NCBI RefSeq assembly: GCF_001748285.1
Contig: NZ_BDGT01000020.1
Location: forward strand, 25,866-89,865
Direction of reading: 5' to 3'
Origin: Thermogemmatispora onikobensis
Lineage (GTDB): Bacteria > Chloroflexota > Ktedonobacteria > Ktedonobacterales > Ktedonobacteraceae
Length of the DNA stretch: 64,000 bases
The position numbers and the translations under genes were made by a program. Under the pieces are notes generated by a model. It was given only the letters and a program-made list of their open reading frames with translations, was not told the DNA's origin and did no database searches. Of the stretch, positions 33,634 to 43,006 are shown piece by piece (position 1 is the first letter of the stretch; every line of letters begins with the position of its first letter).

Positions 33634-35070
33634 ATGACCAGTAGCCACTATGATGTAGCAGTGATCGGCGCCGGCCCGGGCGGGTACGTGGCAGCCATTC
33701 GGGCGGCCCAGCTCGGGGCCCGCGTTGCCATTGTCGAGAAGCAGTATCTTGGTGGGACCTGCCTCAACGTTGGCTGCATTCCCTCCAAGGCCATGCTGCA
33801 TGTCGCGGAGAGCCTGCACCGCCTCGAATCTCTGGCGGAGCTGGGCATCACTCTGCCACAGCCGCCCACCTTCGACATGCGGCGCGCCATGACCTTTAAG
33901 GATAAGGTAGTCAAACGCATGACCAACGGCGTGGGGACGCTGCTGAAGGGCAACAATGTGACGATCTACGAGGGGCTGGGCAGCGTTGAGGCTAATCGCA
34001 CGGTGACAGTGACAAAGAGCGATGGCAGCCGCGAGCAGTTCAGCGCGGAGAAGGTGATTCTGGCCAATGGCTCGCTGCCGCTGATGCCGCCGTTCCCAGG
34101 TATTGACGGGCGCAATGTCATCAATAGCGATACATGCTGGAACCTGACAGAGGTGCCCGAGAGTGTCGTGTGCGTGGGCGGGGGAGTGATCGGCGTCGAG
34201 CTGGCCTGCATGTTCCAGGCCCTTGGCTCGCGCGTGACTATCGTCGAGATGCTGCCCGATATTTTGGCTCCCGTCGATGAGGAGGTGCGCCGCCTGCTCG
34301 TGCGCATTCTGAGCCGCCGCGGCATTACCATTGCTACCGGGGCCAGGGTTGAGGCCATCGAAGATGACGGCGAGCAGAAGAAGGTCGTCGCCCGCGGCGA
34401 GCAGGGGGAGCAGGTCTTCCACGGCTCCTATGTGCTGGTGGCGGTCAGCCGCCGCCCCAATACGAGCGGCCTGGAGCAGTTGTTTGAGCAGGGCCTGGAT
34501 CATGACCGCGGCAGGGTGCGCGTCAATGAGCAGATGGAGACAAACCTGCCAGGCATCTACGCCATTGGCGACCTGGTGCACGGGGCCGGGCTGGCGCACG
34601 TGGCCTCGATGGAGGGCGAGGTGGCCGCTGAAAATGCGCTCGGCCATGCGGCCCGCATGGACTACAGCGTGGTGCCTAACCCGATCTATACCTTCCCCGA
34701 GGTGGCTTTCGTTGGCCTGACCGAGGCCCAGGCCCGCGAGCAGCACGGCCAGGAGGTGCGCGTGGAGCGCTTTCCCTGGAGCGCCATCGGCAAGGCGGTG
34801 GCGATCGGCGAGACCGACGGCTTCACCAAGGTCATCCTGGGCAAGTATAACGAAATCCTCGGCGCCCATATCATCGGCCCCGATGCCACAAATCTGATCA
34901 GCGAGTACTCGGTAGCGATGCGCGGCGAGTTGACCGGCGACGAAATTATCGAGACCATCCATCCGCATCCAACCTTGAGCGAGGGACTGCGCGAGGCTAT
35001 CCTGGCAGCCGAGGGGCGCCCGCTGCATATTCCGCCCAAGACGCCCAAAGCCGCAGCCCGCAGTCGCTAG
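33634..35070 (+). CDS. lpdA: Dihydrolipoamide dehydrogenase (E3)
   Basis: It reoxidises dihydrolipoamide of 2-oxoacid dehydrogenase complexes or the glycine cleavage system, passing electrons via FAD to NAD+. The 478-residue product has G-A-G-P-G-G (FAD), G-G-T-C-L-N-V-G-C-I-P-S-K with the redox disulfide, G-G-G-V-I-G-V-E (NAD), A-I-G-D at the second FAD site, and the C-terminal H-P-H-P-T-L-S-E catalytic His/Glu. ATG at 33634 with AGGAGAG is preferred over an upstream TTG at 33616. No E1/E2 genes adjoin. Confidence 0.95.
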   Translation: MTSSHYDVAVIGAGPGGYVAAIRAAQLGARVAIVEKQYLGGTCLNVGCIPSKAMLHVAESLHRLESLAELGITLPQPPTFDMRRAMTFKDKVVKRMTNGVGTLLKGNNVTIYEGLGSVEANRTVTVTKSDGSREQFSAEKVILANGSLPLMPPFPGIDGRNVINSDTCWNLTEVPESVVCVGGGVIGVELACMFQALGSRVTIVEMLPDILAPVDEEVRRLLVRILSRRGITIATGARVEAIEDDGEQKKVVARGEQGEQVFHGSYVLVAVSRRPNTSGLEQLFEQGLDHDRGRVRVNEQMETNLPGIYAIGDLVHGAGLAHVASMEGEVAAENALGHAARMDYSVVPNPIYTFPEVAFVGLTEAQAREQHGQEVRVERFPWSAIGKAVAIGETDGFTKVILGKYNEILGAHIIGPDATNLISEYSVAMRGELTGDEIIETIHPHPTLSEGLREAILAAEGRPLHIPPKTPKAAARSR

Positions 35071-35542
35071 CTTGCTCGCCTTGCTCTCCTCAGCTTACTA
35101 CTTTCTCCAATACCGGCCTGCCGGCTTCGGTCTGGCAGGCTGTCTTTCGCTTGCCAGGTCAGCCTCTCTCCCCACACTTCGGTCCTCAGCTTCAGCCGGC
35201 TTCCCGCTCGCCTGCACTGCCTGCCCATACATACATAGGCTGGCTCTGCCTTGAGTCGAGCAAGGCCGAAGCCCCCACCGCTCGCAACAGCAATTGAGAG
35301 ATACTGCGATTGCTGCGACACGCCAGTGAGGCACTTTGTCCAAAATTTTCGGGGAACCTGTCCTGTAAAGCCTTCTCAAAAAAAGCGCTTCCTTCCTCCA
35401 CTGGCGCATACACTTGCAGCAGAGGCCAGCGAGCCAGGCTGAAGGTATCACACTCAGTAGAGAAGCGAAAGCGGATGGATTGCGCTCGCTGCCTGCCTGT
35501 TTCTGTTCATTGAATGCGGCCAGAGAGACAGGAGGGTCTGCC
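35071..35542. other. Intergenic region lpdA - membrane protein gene
   Basis: About 470 bp. It contains the hairpin at 35116-35140 and an AT-rich stretch at 35340-35390 (with AAAATTTT and a run of seven A) that may be regulatory. The reading frame that extends to 35414 is not supported as coding. Confidence 0.45.
35116..35140 (+). terminator. Hairpin terminator after lpdA
   Basis: A perfect 7-bp stem GCCTGCC/GGCAGGC (35116-35122 with 35134-35140), followed by TGTCTTTC, 46 bp after the stop. Confidence 0.5.
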
Positions 35543-36913
35543 TTGAAGCCTTTTCGTTTTGAGCAACCAACGCGCTCCGGTCCAGTGACCGGCAGCAGCA
35601 ACAGCAGTCACAGTAGCGGCGGCTCCAGCAGCGGCGGCCTGCAACCGTTCGGCTCTCTTCCCACGACCCGCCCGCTGGGCCAGTTTGGCAGCAGCGCACC
35701 GCGGCGCCGGCCCTGGCTCCCGACCATCATTGTTGGCCTGGCCCTGGTGGTCTCATTGGTGGTTCTGCTGGTCAGTGGCGGCCTGAACCTGCTGCCTTTC
35801 GCCCATAGCAGCGGAACACAGTCCCAGTCAGCAGGAGCCGGCCCAACCAGCGCTATCATCGGTCATGTCTTCTTCTTAAGCAGTGGTCAAGTCAACGTGA
35901 GTACCAGTCAAGGCATTGCCGATCAGGTGCAGGTCGACCTGAGCAAGATTCCGCCGCCAGCGCCCGGCAAAGCCTACTATGCCTGGCTCCAGAGCGACGA
36001 CAGCGTCGAGGGTCAGTCGATTCTTCTGGGCAAGCTCGCCCTCAGTCAGGGCACCGCCCACCTCCTGTACAAGGGAGACCGGCAGCATACCAATCTGCTG
36101 GCCATCGCCAGCCGTTTTCTGGTCACCGAGGAGGACGCGGCGACCACGCCAACGGTGCCCTCGCTCGACCGCAGCGCCTGGCGCTACCAGGCAGTTATTC
36201 CGAATACGCCTGATCCCCACGACAGCGAGCACCACTATAGTCTGCTGGACCACCTGCGCCACCTGCTGGCGCTCGATCCGACGCTACAGAAGCTGGGCCT
36301 GCCCGGCGGTCTGGATATCTGGCTCTTCCGCAACGGGCAGAAGATTCTTGAGTGGGCAGGGGCGGCGCGCGATGACTGGAACCACGGTAGTACCGACCTG
36401 ATGCATCGCCAGTTTATTCGTATTCTGGACTATCTCGACGGTATTGAGTTTCTGGGCAACGACGTCCCCGCCGGCTCGCCGGTGCTGGTGGACCCGCATA
36501 TCGGGCGCGTTGGCCTGCTGCAGTTCAACGCCAACCAGCAGCCACCTGGCTATCTTCATCACATCGGCATCCATCTAGAGGGTGTGGTGCAGTCACCCGG
36601 CTCGACCCGTGAGCAGGCGAGCCTGGCCCAGCAGATCACCCAAGCCCTCAACAAGGTCCAGAGCCTCTATCAGCAGATCCGCCAGGTTGCTATTCAGCTT
36701 GCCCACATGAACAGCAGCCAGCTACGTCAGTCGGCAGCTCTGGCTCTTCTGGACACACTGGTCAAGCAGGCGCAGGATGCCTTTGTGGGCCAGTTCGATC
36801 CACAGACGGGCGAGCTGCAGGACGGCGTGACCCAGATCCACTATGCCATTGAGCGACTGGCCACACTGGATGTGACCCCGCTCAACAATTCGTCATCGGC
36901 CACCCATGCATGA
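35543..36913 (+). CDS. Membrane-anchored extracytoplasmic protein, unrecognised
   Basis: The 456-residue protein starts at TTG 35543, with AGGAGG at 7 nt. A Ser/Gly-rich cytoplasmic N terminus (about 55 residues) leads to one transmembrane helix (I-I-V-G-L-A-L-V-V-S-L-V-V-L-L-V). The outer part begins with a domain (about 100-205: G-H-V-F-F, P-P-P-A-P-G-K-A-Y-Y-A-W-L, I-L-L-G-K-L, R-F-L-V-T-E-E) that resembles the beta-rich anti-sigma-K/RskA-like fold. The rest is helical, with a H-H-Y-S-L-L-D-H-L-R-H-L-L segment and Gln-rich helices. Whether it binds a sigma factor is not known, as no sigma gene is near and no zinc motif precedes the helix. Function open. Confidence 0.65.
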   Translation: MKPFRFEQPTRSGPVTGSSNSSHSSGGSSSGGLQPFGSLPTTRPLGQFGSSAPRRRPWLPTIIVGLALVVSLVVLLVSGGLNLLPFAHSSGTQSQSAGAGPTSAIIGHVFFLSSGQVNVSTSQGIADQVQVDLSKIPPPAPGKAYYAWLQSDDSVEGQSILLGKLALSQGTAHLLYKGDRQHTNLLAIASRFLVTEEDAATTPTVPSLDRSAWRYQAVIPNTPDPHDSEHHYSLLDHLRHLLALDPTLQKLGLPGGLDIWLFRNGQKILEWAGAARDDWNHGSTDLMHRQFIRILDYLDGIEFLGNDVPAGSPVLVDPHIGRVGLLQFNANQQPPGYLHHIGIHLEGVVQSPGSTREQASLAQQITQALNKVQSLYQQIRQVAIQLAHMNSSQLRQSAALALLDTLVKQAQDAFVGQFDPQTGELQDGVTQIHYAIERLATLDVTPLNNSSSATHA

Positions 36914-36983
36914 AGTCCCAGCACAGAGACCAGGCTACGGGAAAGCAGCAGCAAACAGTTGAAGAGAGGAGTAGAGAGCAGCT

Positions 36984-38288
36984 ATGGCGCGCGACCCCGA
37001 CTATTATGTGCATATGATCACTAGAGGTGTGCGCGAGGCGCGCACGGCCTCCCTGGGACAGAGCCAGAGCCAGGAAGCAAGCCAGGGCAGCGCGCTGAGC
37101 CGGCGCCGCACCGACGAGCTGAGTGGACCGCTAAGCGCTGGGACGGCGCTGGCTGAGCGCATTGTCCGCTTTATCCACAGCCAGCAGCGGGCGCCGCTCC
37201 CCTCCTACTATCGGCCCCGCATCGGAGTGCTTTCTTCCAGCGGCTGCCTGCGTGATGGGGGCTGGCCCGTCTACGCTGGCGATGCCGCCACAGTCAACGC
37301 CATCTTCGAGAGCGGCGGGGAGCCGCTGGTCTTGCCAACGCTCCCCATGCTGCAGAGCTGCGACCCCTTCGACATCCTGGGCAACGAGGATCTTTTCGAG
37401 GAAGTCTTTCGCATTATCTGGCCGGTGGTGCGCAATGTCGACGGACTGGTCTTTGCCGGCGGAGGCGACTTCTATTCCTGCCTCTATGGCGATGTGCTGC
37501 ACCCACAGACCCAGACACCCGAGCTGTGGCGCGATATTTGGGAGCGCTATTGCGCCCTGCTGGCCTGGCTGCTCTGCATTCCGACGCTGGGCATTTGCCG
37601 CGGCATGCAGGTCATGAACGTGGTGCGCGGCGGCGGCCTCTATCAAGATATCCGCTCGCAATGGCCGCGGAGTATGCCGCCGCTGGTGCCCCATCGCGCC
37701 CGGGGACGCATCACCGCCGACAATTGGGTCGAGCATCCGATCGCCGTCAATCCGCGCAGTCGCCTGGCCCGTGTCCTGCGCGGACCGGAGGCGCGCGGGC
37801 CGCAGCGCAACTACATCGATGCCGTCCTCTCCATGCACCACCAGATTGTGGGCTACATGACCCCCGAAGGCGAGCTGATCGGGTACCTGGCCCCAGGCCA
37901 GATTGTGGCGGCGACCGCTCCCGACGGGGTGATCGAGGCTATCGAGGATAGCGATCCACGCCGCTTCTGGCTAGCTGTGCAGTTCCATCCCGAGTGGGTG
38001 GTCTACCTGGGTTGGGCCCATAGCCTCTTTTCCGCGCACGTGGATGCCTCCTACCGCTACGCCTCGCTGCCCCTGGAGGAGCTGGACCAGTTCCTGCCGG
38101 AGATCCGCGCCTGGCTACGGGAATGCGACCAGGCCCTGCTCTATCGCCAGGAACCGCCGCTGCTGGTCACAACGGTCACCAGCGAAGAGCCGGAGATGAC
38201 CCCGCCCGAAAGCCTTAACAGGCGTCTGCGCACTCGCCTGCAGCCGGTACAGGAGACAGAGGCTTTTTCTTCCTCGCCAGCCCTGTGA
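36984..38288 (+). CDS. Peptidase C26 (gamma-glutamyl-GABA hydrolase-like) amidohydrolase
   Basis: The 434-residue protein has a class I glutamine-amidotransferase-like domain: G-L-V-F-A-G-G-G-D at about 154-162, the nucleophile Cys205 in L-G-I-C-R-G-M-Q-V-M-N, and Q-F-H-P-E-W with His335 and Glu337. Relatives (PuuD and C26 peptidases) cleave gamma-glutamyl bonds, for example of gamma-glutamyl-GABA. It is longer than PuuD (about 250) because of an 80-residue N terminus, a 25-residue insert after G-D-F-Y-S, and a Glu/Arg-rich tail. An APC permease lies 3 kb downstream on the same strand, compatible with gamma-glutamyl amine use, but no synthetase is seen. Confidence 0.83.
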   Translation: MARDPDYYVHMITRGVREARTASLGQSQSQEASQGSALSRRRTDELSGPLSAGTALAERIVRFIHSQQRAPLPSYYRPRIGVLSSSGCLRDGGWPVYAGDAATVNAIFESGGEPLVLPTLPMLQSCDPFDILGNEDLFEEVFRIIWPVVRNVDGLVFAGGGDFYSCLYGDVLHPQTQTPELWRDIWERYCALLAWLLCIPTLGICRGMQVMNVVRGGGLYQDIRSQWPRSMPPLVPHRARGRITADNWVEHPIAVNPRSRLARVLRGPEARGPQRNYIDAVLSMHHQIVGYMTPEGELIGYLAPGQIVAATAPDGVIEAIEDSDPRRFWLAVQFHPEWVVYLGWAHSLFSAHVDASYRYASLPLEELDQFLPEIRAWLRECDQALLYRQEPPLLVTTVTSEEPEMTPPESLNRRLRTRLQPVQETEAFSSSPAL

Positions 38289-38368
38289 GACTCAGGCCGA
38301 CTTCCACTCACTGAACGCACCAGATCCAACATGCATACGTAAGTACAGCTATTGATACTTGATGAATC

Positions 38369-39907
38369 ATGATATCTGGTCAGAGAAAAGCAACACAAGC
38401 TGTCCTGTTAGCTGAGCAACGCCTGGATGCCGTGATCGGCGGGCGCCTCGTCAATGCCAGTTGGCTCAGTGGCAGCCTGGGGGTGAGCGTGCTGCAAATG
38501 CGCCTGCTGGCCCAAAGCTGGTCACAGGGCCGGGAGGCGCTGGCAACAGCTCTGGTAGCGGCGGTCTGGCTGGCTGGCTCGCTCGTGGCCGCCACACTGC
38601 TCACCGGGCGCCGGCGCGGCGCGGCCCGCTACTGGGGTAGCGGTCTGCTGCTCTGCCTGCTGCCGCAATTAGCTCTTCCCGTGCTGCGACCTCTGCCCGT
38701 TCCGCTCTGGCCAGCGACGCTCGAACTGGGGCTGCTCAGTGGCTTTGCTTCTCTCCTCGGCAACGCCTGGCTCCTCCAGCGCCGCCCCTGGCCAGCGGTC
38801 GACGAGCGCATTGCCCTGATGCGGGCCGCTCTCGGGACAATGTTCGGGTTGAGCCTGGTCTGGCTGCTGCCCGCCTGGTCTGGTCTGCTCGCTATTCTCT
38901 GTCTGCTTCCACTACTTGCCCTTGACTACTGGCCCGAGGCCCGCTCCCCTCTGCCGACACCCGGGCGCATGGTCGACAACTGGTTTGACCTGACAGAGGG
39001 GGCACGCCGCTGGCGCCTGCAGCTGACCCTCGACTGGCTGCTGCAAGGAGGCTGGTGGCGCTATCTGGCACGCCGCCGACAGCTGGGGCTGGTCCTGCTA
39101 GCCAGCGGCCTGGCGATCGTACTCGGCAGCATCTGGAACGCTGTGCCTACCCCCTTTGCGGCTATCCTGCAGGAACAGGGGACATTGCCCACCCTGCTCT
39201 GGCTGCTCCTGGCGCAGGCCCTGGCCCTGGGACTGGCCTTCGCTCTGCAGGTCCCGCTCCGCGGCCTGCTGGGTCCGTCCGATCGCTTGATCCCTGAGCG
39301 CTGGCGGCCCTGGTGCCAGGCGGTGGCGCTCTGCCAGCCCTTTGTGATGGCGATCAGCCTGCTGGCTCTCGGCCTGCCCAACTTGCAAGCGCCAATCTGG
39401 CTGGCCATCAGCCTGGGCCTCTATACCCTGGCCGCCACCGCCTGGGGCATCTTGCTCCCACGGCTGAGGCCCAGCCTGAGCACGGTCATCTTCTCTCAGC
39501 GCCACCTGCTGCCACCCGGCCTCTCCCTCGACCAGGGACAGCTTGCCTACGAGCGCGCCCAGGAGGAGCACGTCAATCGCTTTCTCTTCGTAGCTGAGGG
39601 ACTACTTACGCTGCTCTTGACTCCCCTGGCCGGTTGGCTCACCGCCCGCTGGACCGTCGACGGGCTGCTGATCTTCGCCGGGCGCTCGCTCCTGATCGGG
39701 CTGGTACTCCTGGTTGGTCTGGTTGGATTGTGGCAGCTGATCAGGTATAGAGCAGAAGAGAGTCAGTCTGCATTCTTCCGGGCTACACCCTGGGAACAGC
39801 CAGGACAGCAGACAGGGCAGGTACCACCGCCAGGCATCACCGCACAGGAGCAGGCTTCTCTCATCGAAGAAATAGAGCATTTCTTACAGAAGAGGCACTA
39901 TGAATAG
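38369..39907 (+). CDS. Polytopic membrane protein, about 11-12 helices, unrecognised
   Basis: The 512-residue, Leu-rich protein has about 11-12 transmembrane helices, a soluble loop near residues 188-220 (R-S-P-L-P-T-P-G-R-M-V-D-N-W-F-D-L-T-E-G) and a cytoplasmic tail of about 60 residues. Its size and two-bundle layout recall MFS proteins, but no MFS loop motif is visible. The stop codon overlaps the next start by 8 bp, so the two proteins are probably made together. I do not recognise a family. Confidence 0.65.
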   Translation: MISGQRKATQAVLLAEQRLDAVIGGRLVNASWLSGSLGVSVLQMRLLAQSWSQGREALATALVAAVWLAGSLVAATLLTGRRRGAARYWGSGLLLCLLPQLALPVLRPLPVPLWPATLELGLLSGFASLLGNAWLLQRRPWPAVDERIALMRAALGTMFGLSLVWLLPAWSGLLAILCLLPLLALDYWPEARSPLPTPGRMVDNWFDLTEGARRWRLQLTLDWLLQGGWWRYLARRRQLGLVLLASGLAIVLGSIWNAVPTPFAAILQEQGTLPTLLWLLLAQALALGLAFALQVPLRGLLGPSDRLIPERWRPWCQAVALCQPFVMAISLLALGLPNLQAPIWLAISLGLYTLAATAWGILLPRLRPSLSTVIFSQRHLLPPGLSLDQGQLAYERAQEEHVNRFLFVAEGLLTLLLTPLAGWLTARWTVDGLLIFAGRSLLIGLVLLVGLVGLWQLIRYRAEESQSAFFRATPWEQPGQQTGQVPPPGITAQEQASLIEEIEHFLQKRHYE

Positions 39908-41036
39908 CGGCGAACGCAAGCAGTGGTTTGCTCCAGACTCTGCCTTCGGCGAGGACCGTCTGGGGGTTACCACCATCAGCGAGGCGGTCACTGAGCCGCA
40001 GCCGCTCCGTTTGGGTCGCCAGCGGCAGGCGGCAGCGGGCAAGACGGAGCGTCCGCCCGTGGAAGGGCGAGAAGCCACAGCAGCGGCCTCCCGGGAGCGC
40101 GGCGTGCCGCGTCCTGCTCCTGCGAGGCAGGAGAGCGGCAGCACAGCCGGGGAAGCAGAGACAGCGACAAAGGCCAGGCCGCTGAGCGAGCGTGGCAGTC
40201 TGCTCTTCACGGGGCTGCTCCTGATTACAGTGCTCTATTCCTGGATCTTGCTGCCCCCGATCGAAGCGGCGCTCCGGCTGTCTCCGCCCGGCTCCAACGC
40301 CCAGACGAGACAGTCGGCTAGCCAGGCTCAGCCGGCAGGGAAAACAGCGACGCCGCCCGCTGCCTCAAGCGGGTCGCAGGCAACGGCCTCCCCCACGGCG
40401 CTGCCTGCAGACCTGAGCCTCCTGGCGGCAGACACTTTTCACCGCCCTGATCAACGTGGCTGGGGAACAGCTAGCGACGGCCATCCCTGGCAAGGTGACG
40501 CGCGGCTGAGCAGCATCTTTGCTGTCAGCCATCAAGAGGGCCAGCTCAGCAACGGCCAGGGAGCCTACAACGCCATTTTAGGCCCAACCTTCAGCGATGG
40601 CGAAGTCTTCTTCACGGGAGCCATCAACCGCTTCCAGCAGGCCAACCTCGGCGCGGTCCTGCGCTGGATGGACACCAATAACTGGTACAAAGCCTACATC
40701 GACGGCAGGCAGCTCGTGCTGCTCAAAAGCAGCGGCGGCATGCAGACGCGCCTGGCCTCGGTGCCCTTTAGCGCCCAGGCCAATCGCTTCTACAGCCTGC
40801 GCTTCCGTATCCAGGGTGACAGGCTGCAGGCACGAGCCTGGCTGGCCGGAACACCCGAGCCAAGCCAGTGGCAGGTAAGCGCGCGCGACAGCACCTTCCA
40901 GAGCGGCTTCGGCGGCCTGCGCCTGGTGCTGGCTCAGGGAAGCGCGATCTCCATCAGCACCTTCCAGGAGCTGGCCCTGACGACCTCATCTCCGGCCTCC
41001 GGCCCCACTCAGCGGCCTGTGGCTCGGGTCACATAG
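39900..41036 (+). CDS. Membrane-anchored LamG-like protein (paralogue 4)
   Basis: The 378-residue product has a polar cytoplasmic arm of about 95 residues, a transmembrane helix (L-L-F-T-G-L-L-L-I-T-V-L-Y-S-W-I-L), a Ser/Thr/Ala/Gln linker of about 70 residues, and a beta-rich domain with D-T-F-H-R-P-D, W-G-T-A-S-D-G-H-P-W, G-A-V-L-R-W-M-D, W-Y-K-A-Y-I-D-G-R-Q-L-V-L-L-K and F-Y-S-L-R-F-R. The D-x-F-x-R-x-D...W opening is common in secreted LamG/concanavalin-like modules. It has the same plan as the 11.1-15.5 kb cluster but a diverged sequence. Coupled by an 8-bp overlap to the polytopic protein, it may be its outer receptor part. Confidence 0.72.
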   Translation: MNSGERKQWFAPDSAFGEDRLGVTTISEAVTEPQPLRLGRQRQAAAGKTERPPVEGREATAAASRERGVPRPAPARQESGSTAGEAETATKARPLSERGSLLFTGLLLITVLYSWILLPPIEAALRLSPPGSNAQTRQSASQAQPAGKTATPPAASSGSQATASPTALPADLSLLAADTFHRPDQRGWGTASDGHPWQGDARLSSIFAVSHQEGQLSNGQGAYNAILGPTFSDGEVFFTGAINRFQQANLGAVLRWMDTNNWYKAYIDGRQLVLLKSSGGMQTRLASVPFSAQANRFYSLRFRIQGDRLQARAWLAGTPEPSQWQVSARDSTFQSGFGGLRLVLAQGSAISISTFQELALTTSSPASGPTQRPVARVT

Positions 41037-41289
41037 CCAGTACTTTTTAGCTACGCGCCTCGCGCCTGCTCGCAGCGAACCACACTACACAAGCCCACTC
41101 AGCCGGCCAGCCGCTCGCCAGCTTTTCTGACGCACTGAGTAATATCATGGGCAGAAGGAGCCAGTGCCGAAGCAATCGATGCTCACTGCGCGTCCCGAGA
41201 TTGCCGAACATCCCTTCTCTTGTGGCCAGGACCCACCAGCGACTCTACATGTGGCAGCGACAGAGAAGGGAAGAAGGAGGAGAAGGGCT

Positions 41290-42858
41290 ATGCGTATGCA
41301 ACAGGAGCGAGGCGGCTTGGAAGCCAGCAAAGGCGGGGTCAACCGCCAGAGTGCCAGCCCTCTGGTTGAGAGCGAGGCAGAGCAGCCAGAGGGCGAGCGA
41401 GAAGTCTGGAAAGCGGCTCTGCCATCGGAGAGTTACGTTCCGCGGGTCATGCCCCGTCTGCTCAGCACGGGGGACATGATCGCCACCTTTCTGATGATCG
41501 TCTTTTTCATCACCAACGCCACCACTGCTGTCGCCGGCGGAGCTGCTGCCTTCACCTACTGGGCGCTTGGCGCTCTGGCCTTCTTCATTCCGGGTGTCAT
41601 CGCCACCGCCCAGCTCGGCGTGATCTTTCCGCACGAAGGCTCGCTCTACAACTGGACCCACAAAGCTTTCGGTGGCTACTGGAGCTTCTTTGCGGCTTTC
41701 TGCGCCTGGTTCCCTGGCGTCCTTGTGATCATCAGCGCAGGAGACGTCATCGTCTCTTATTTACAGGGGTTGAACCCTGGCTGGCTTACCGAGCCATGGC
41801 AGCAGGGACTCTTTATCATTGCCCTCATCGGCCTGACCAGTGCCCTGGCCATCCAGCGCTACAGCGCTGTTCAGAAGCTCGTCAACCTCGTAGCAGGGCT
41901 GACCATGCTGGCGGTGGTTCTACTTGGTCTGGCTGGGCTGGTCTGGCTCTTGGGCGGCCATCCGTCAGCCACCAGCTTCAGTCATCTCTCCGACTGGAGC
42001 ATTCGTGTTGACAAGAACAGCGGCAACCTATATCTTTTCGGCCTGATCACCCTGGCGTATCTGGGAACAGAGGTACCGCTCAACATGGGAGGCGAGGTTG
42101 CGCGGCTACGGGTGATCACCCGACATCTCTTCTGGGGGGCCCTGCTGGTCATTGTCGGCTACGGCGTCGCCACCTTCGCCTTACTCGTGGTCGCCGGTCC
42201 CCAGGACGGGGCCGCGCCTTTCGCCCTGGTGCACGTGATCGATTTGGCGCTGGGCAAGTTCATGGGCAACGTTGCCGCCTTCTGCCTGATGAGCTTCTTC
42301 GTCATGGCGATGGTCGTCTACAATTACGCCTACGCCCGCCTGTTGATGGTTGCCGGCATCGATCAGCGCCTGCCAGTGAAAGTAGCCAGGCTTAATCGCC
42401 AGCGCGTGCCGGCCAACGCCATCTGCTTCCAGGCGCTGGTGGCCATTATGGTGACAGCCTTCGTCTTCCTGCTGGCGCCCTACACGGTCCAGATCACGAC
42501 GCCGGCGAATCTCTCGACCGAGGTCTACAACGTGATGCTGGCCTCCTCGACCCTTGTCTGGGCTTTCTCGGCGGGTTTCCTCTTCTTCAACCTGATCCGG
42601 CTCCACGGCATGCGCCATCCTCTGCTGCGGGAGCGGCGCATCGTGCCGGCCCCGATCCTCTGGGGCTGTGTCTTCTGCGGCTCGGTCGCCTGCTTTCTGG
42701 CTATCATTGGGACGCTCTTCTACTCGTGGACCAGCCTGATCAGCAATACCCAGTGGTTCATCATCATCAGCGTGCTGACCTTCGCCTATCTGGTGATCGC
42801 CGCCATTGGCAGCATGTTCGCCAATAGCGAAGCGAACTGGGAGAGCGCCCGTCTCTAG
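41290..42858 (+). CDS. APC superfamily amino-acid permease
   Basis: The 522-residue inner-membrane protein has about 12-14 helices with the APC first-helix pattern (L-S-T-G-D-M-I-A-T-F-L-M-I-V-F-F), A-T-A-Q-L-G-V-I-F-P-H-E-G-S-L-Y-N-W-T-H-K-A-F-G-G-Y-W-S-F-F, the G-T-E-V-P-L-N-M-G-G-E segment in helix 6, and N-Y-A-Y-A-R-L-L. This order matches amino acid/polyamine/organocation transporters. ATG 41290 with GAAGGAGGAGAAGG is preferred; an upstream extension from 41164 is not supported. The substrate may be an amino acid or amine; the C26 hydrolase nearby makes glutamyl amines or GABA conceivable. Confidence 0.86.
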   Translation: MRMQQERGGLEASKGGVNRQSASPLVESEAEQPEGEREVWKAALPSESYVPRVMPRLLSTGDMIATFLMIVFFITNATTAVAGGAAAFTYWALGALAFFIPGVIATAQLGVIFPHEGSLYNWTHKAFGGYWSFFAAFCAWFPGVLVIISAGDVIVSYLQGLNPGWLTEPWQQGLFIIALIGLTSALAIQRYSAVQKLVNLVAGLTMLAVVLLGLAGLVWLLGGHPSATSFSHLSDWSIRVDKNSGNLYLFGLITLAYLGTEVPLNMGGEVARLRVITRHLFWGALLVIVGYGVATFALLVVAGPQDGAAPFALVHVIDLALGKFMGNVAAFCLMSFFVMAMVVYNYAYARLLMVAGIDQRLPVKVARLNRQRVPANAICFQALVAIMVTAFVFLLAPYTVQITTPANLSTEVYNVMLASSTLVWAFSAGFLFFNLIRLHGMRHPLLRERRIVPAPILWGCVFCGSVACFLAIIGTLFYSWTSLISNTQWFIIISVLTFAYLVIAAIGSMFANSEANWESARL

Positions 42859-42971
42859 GCTGGCCGGAGAATCAGGCCGGGCCACGCTGGCGCAGGGGCC
42901 TGCTGCTCTCAGGCAGCCGCCTCTCATGCCAGTTGTCGCCAGGCCGGCCAGAGAAGCGAGCACGCCCGGGT

Positions 42972-43006
42972 GATTGAGGAGCCACGGGCAAGCGTGGCCC
43001 TCAATC
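42972..43006. terminator. Hairpin between convergent permease genes
   Basis: A 14-bp stem with one bulged A: GATTGAGG-a-GCCACG pairs with CGTGGC-CCTCAATC (42972-43006), with loop GGCAAG. It covers the stop codon of the minus-strand oppC-like gene and lies 113 bp after the APC permease stop. Probably bidirectional; the plus side is followed by TTTG. Confidence 0.6.
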
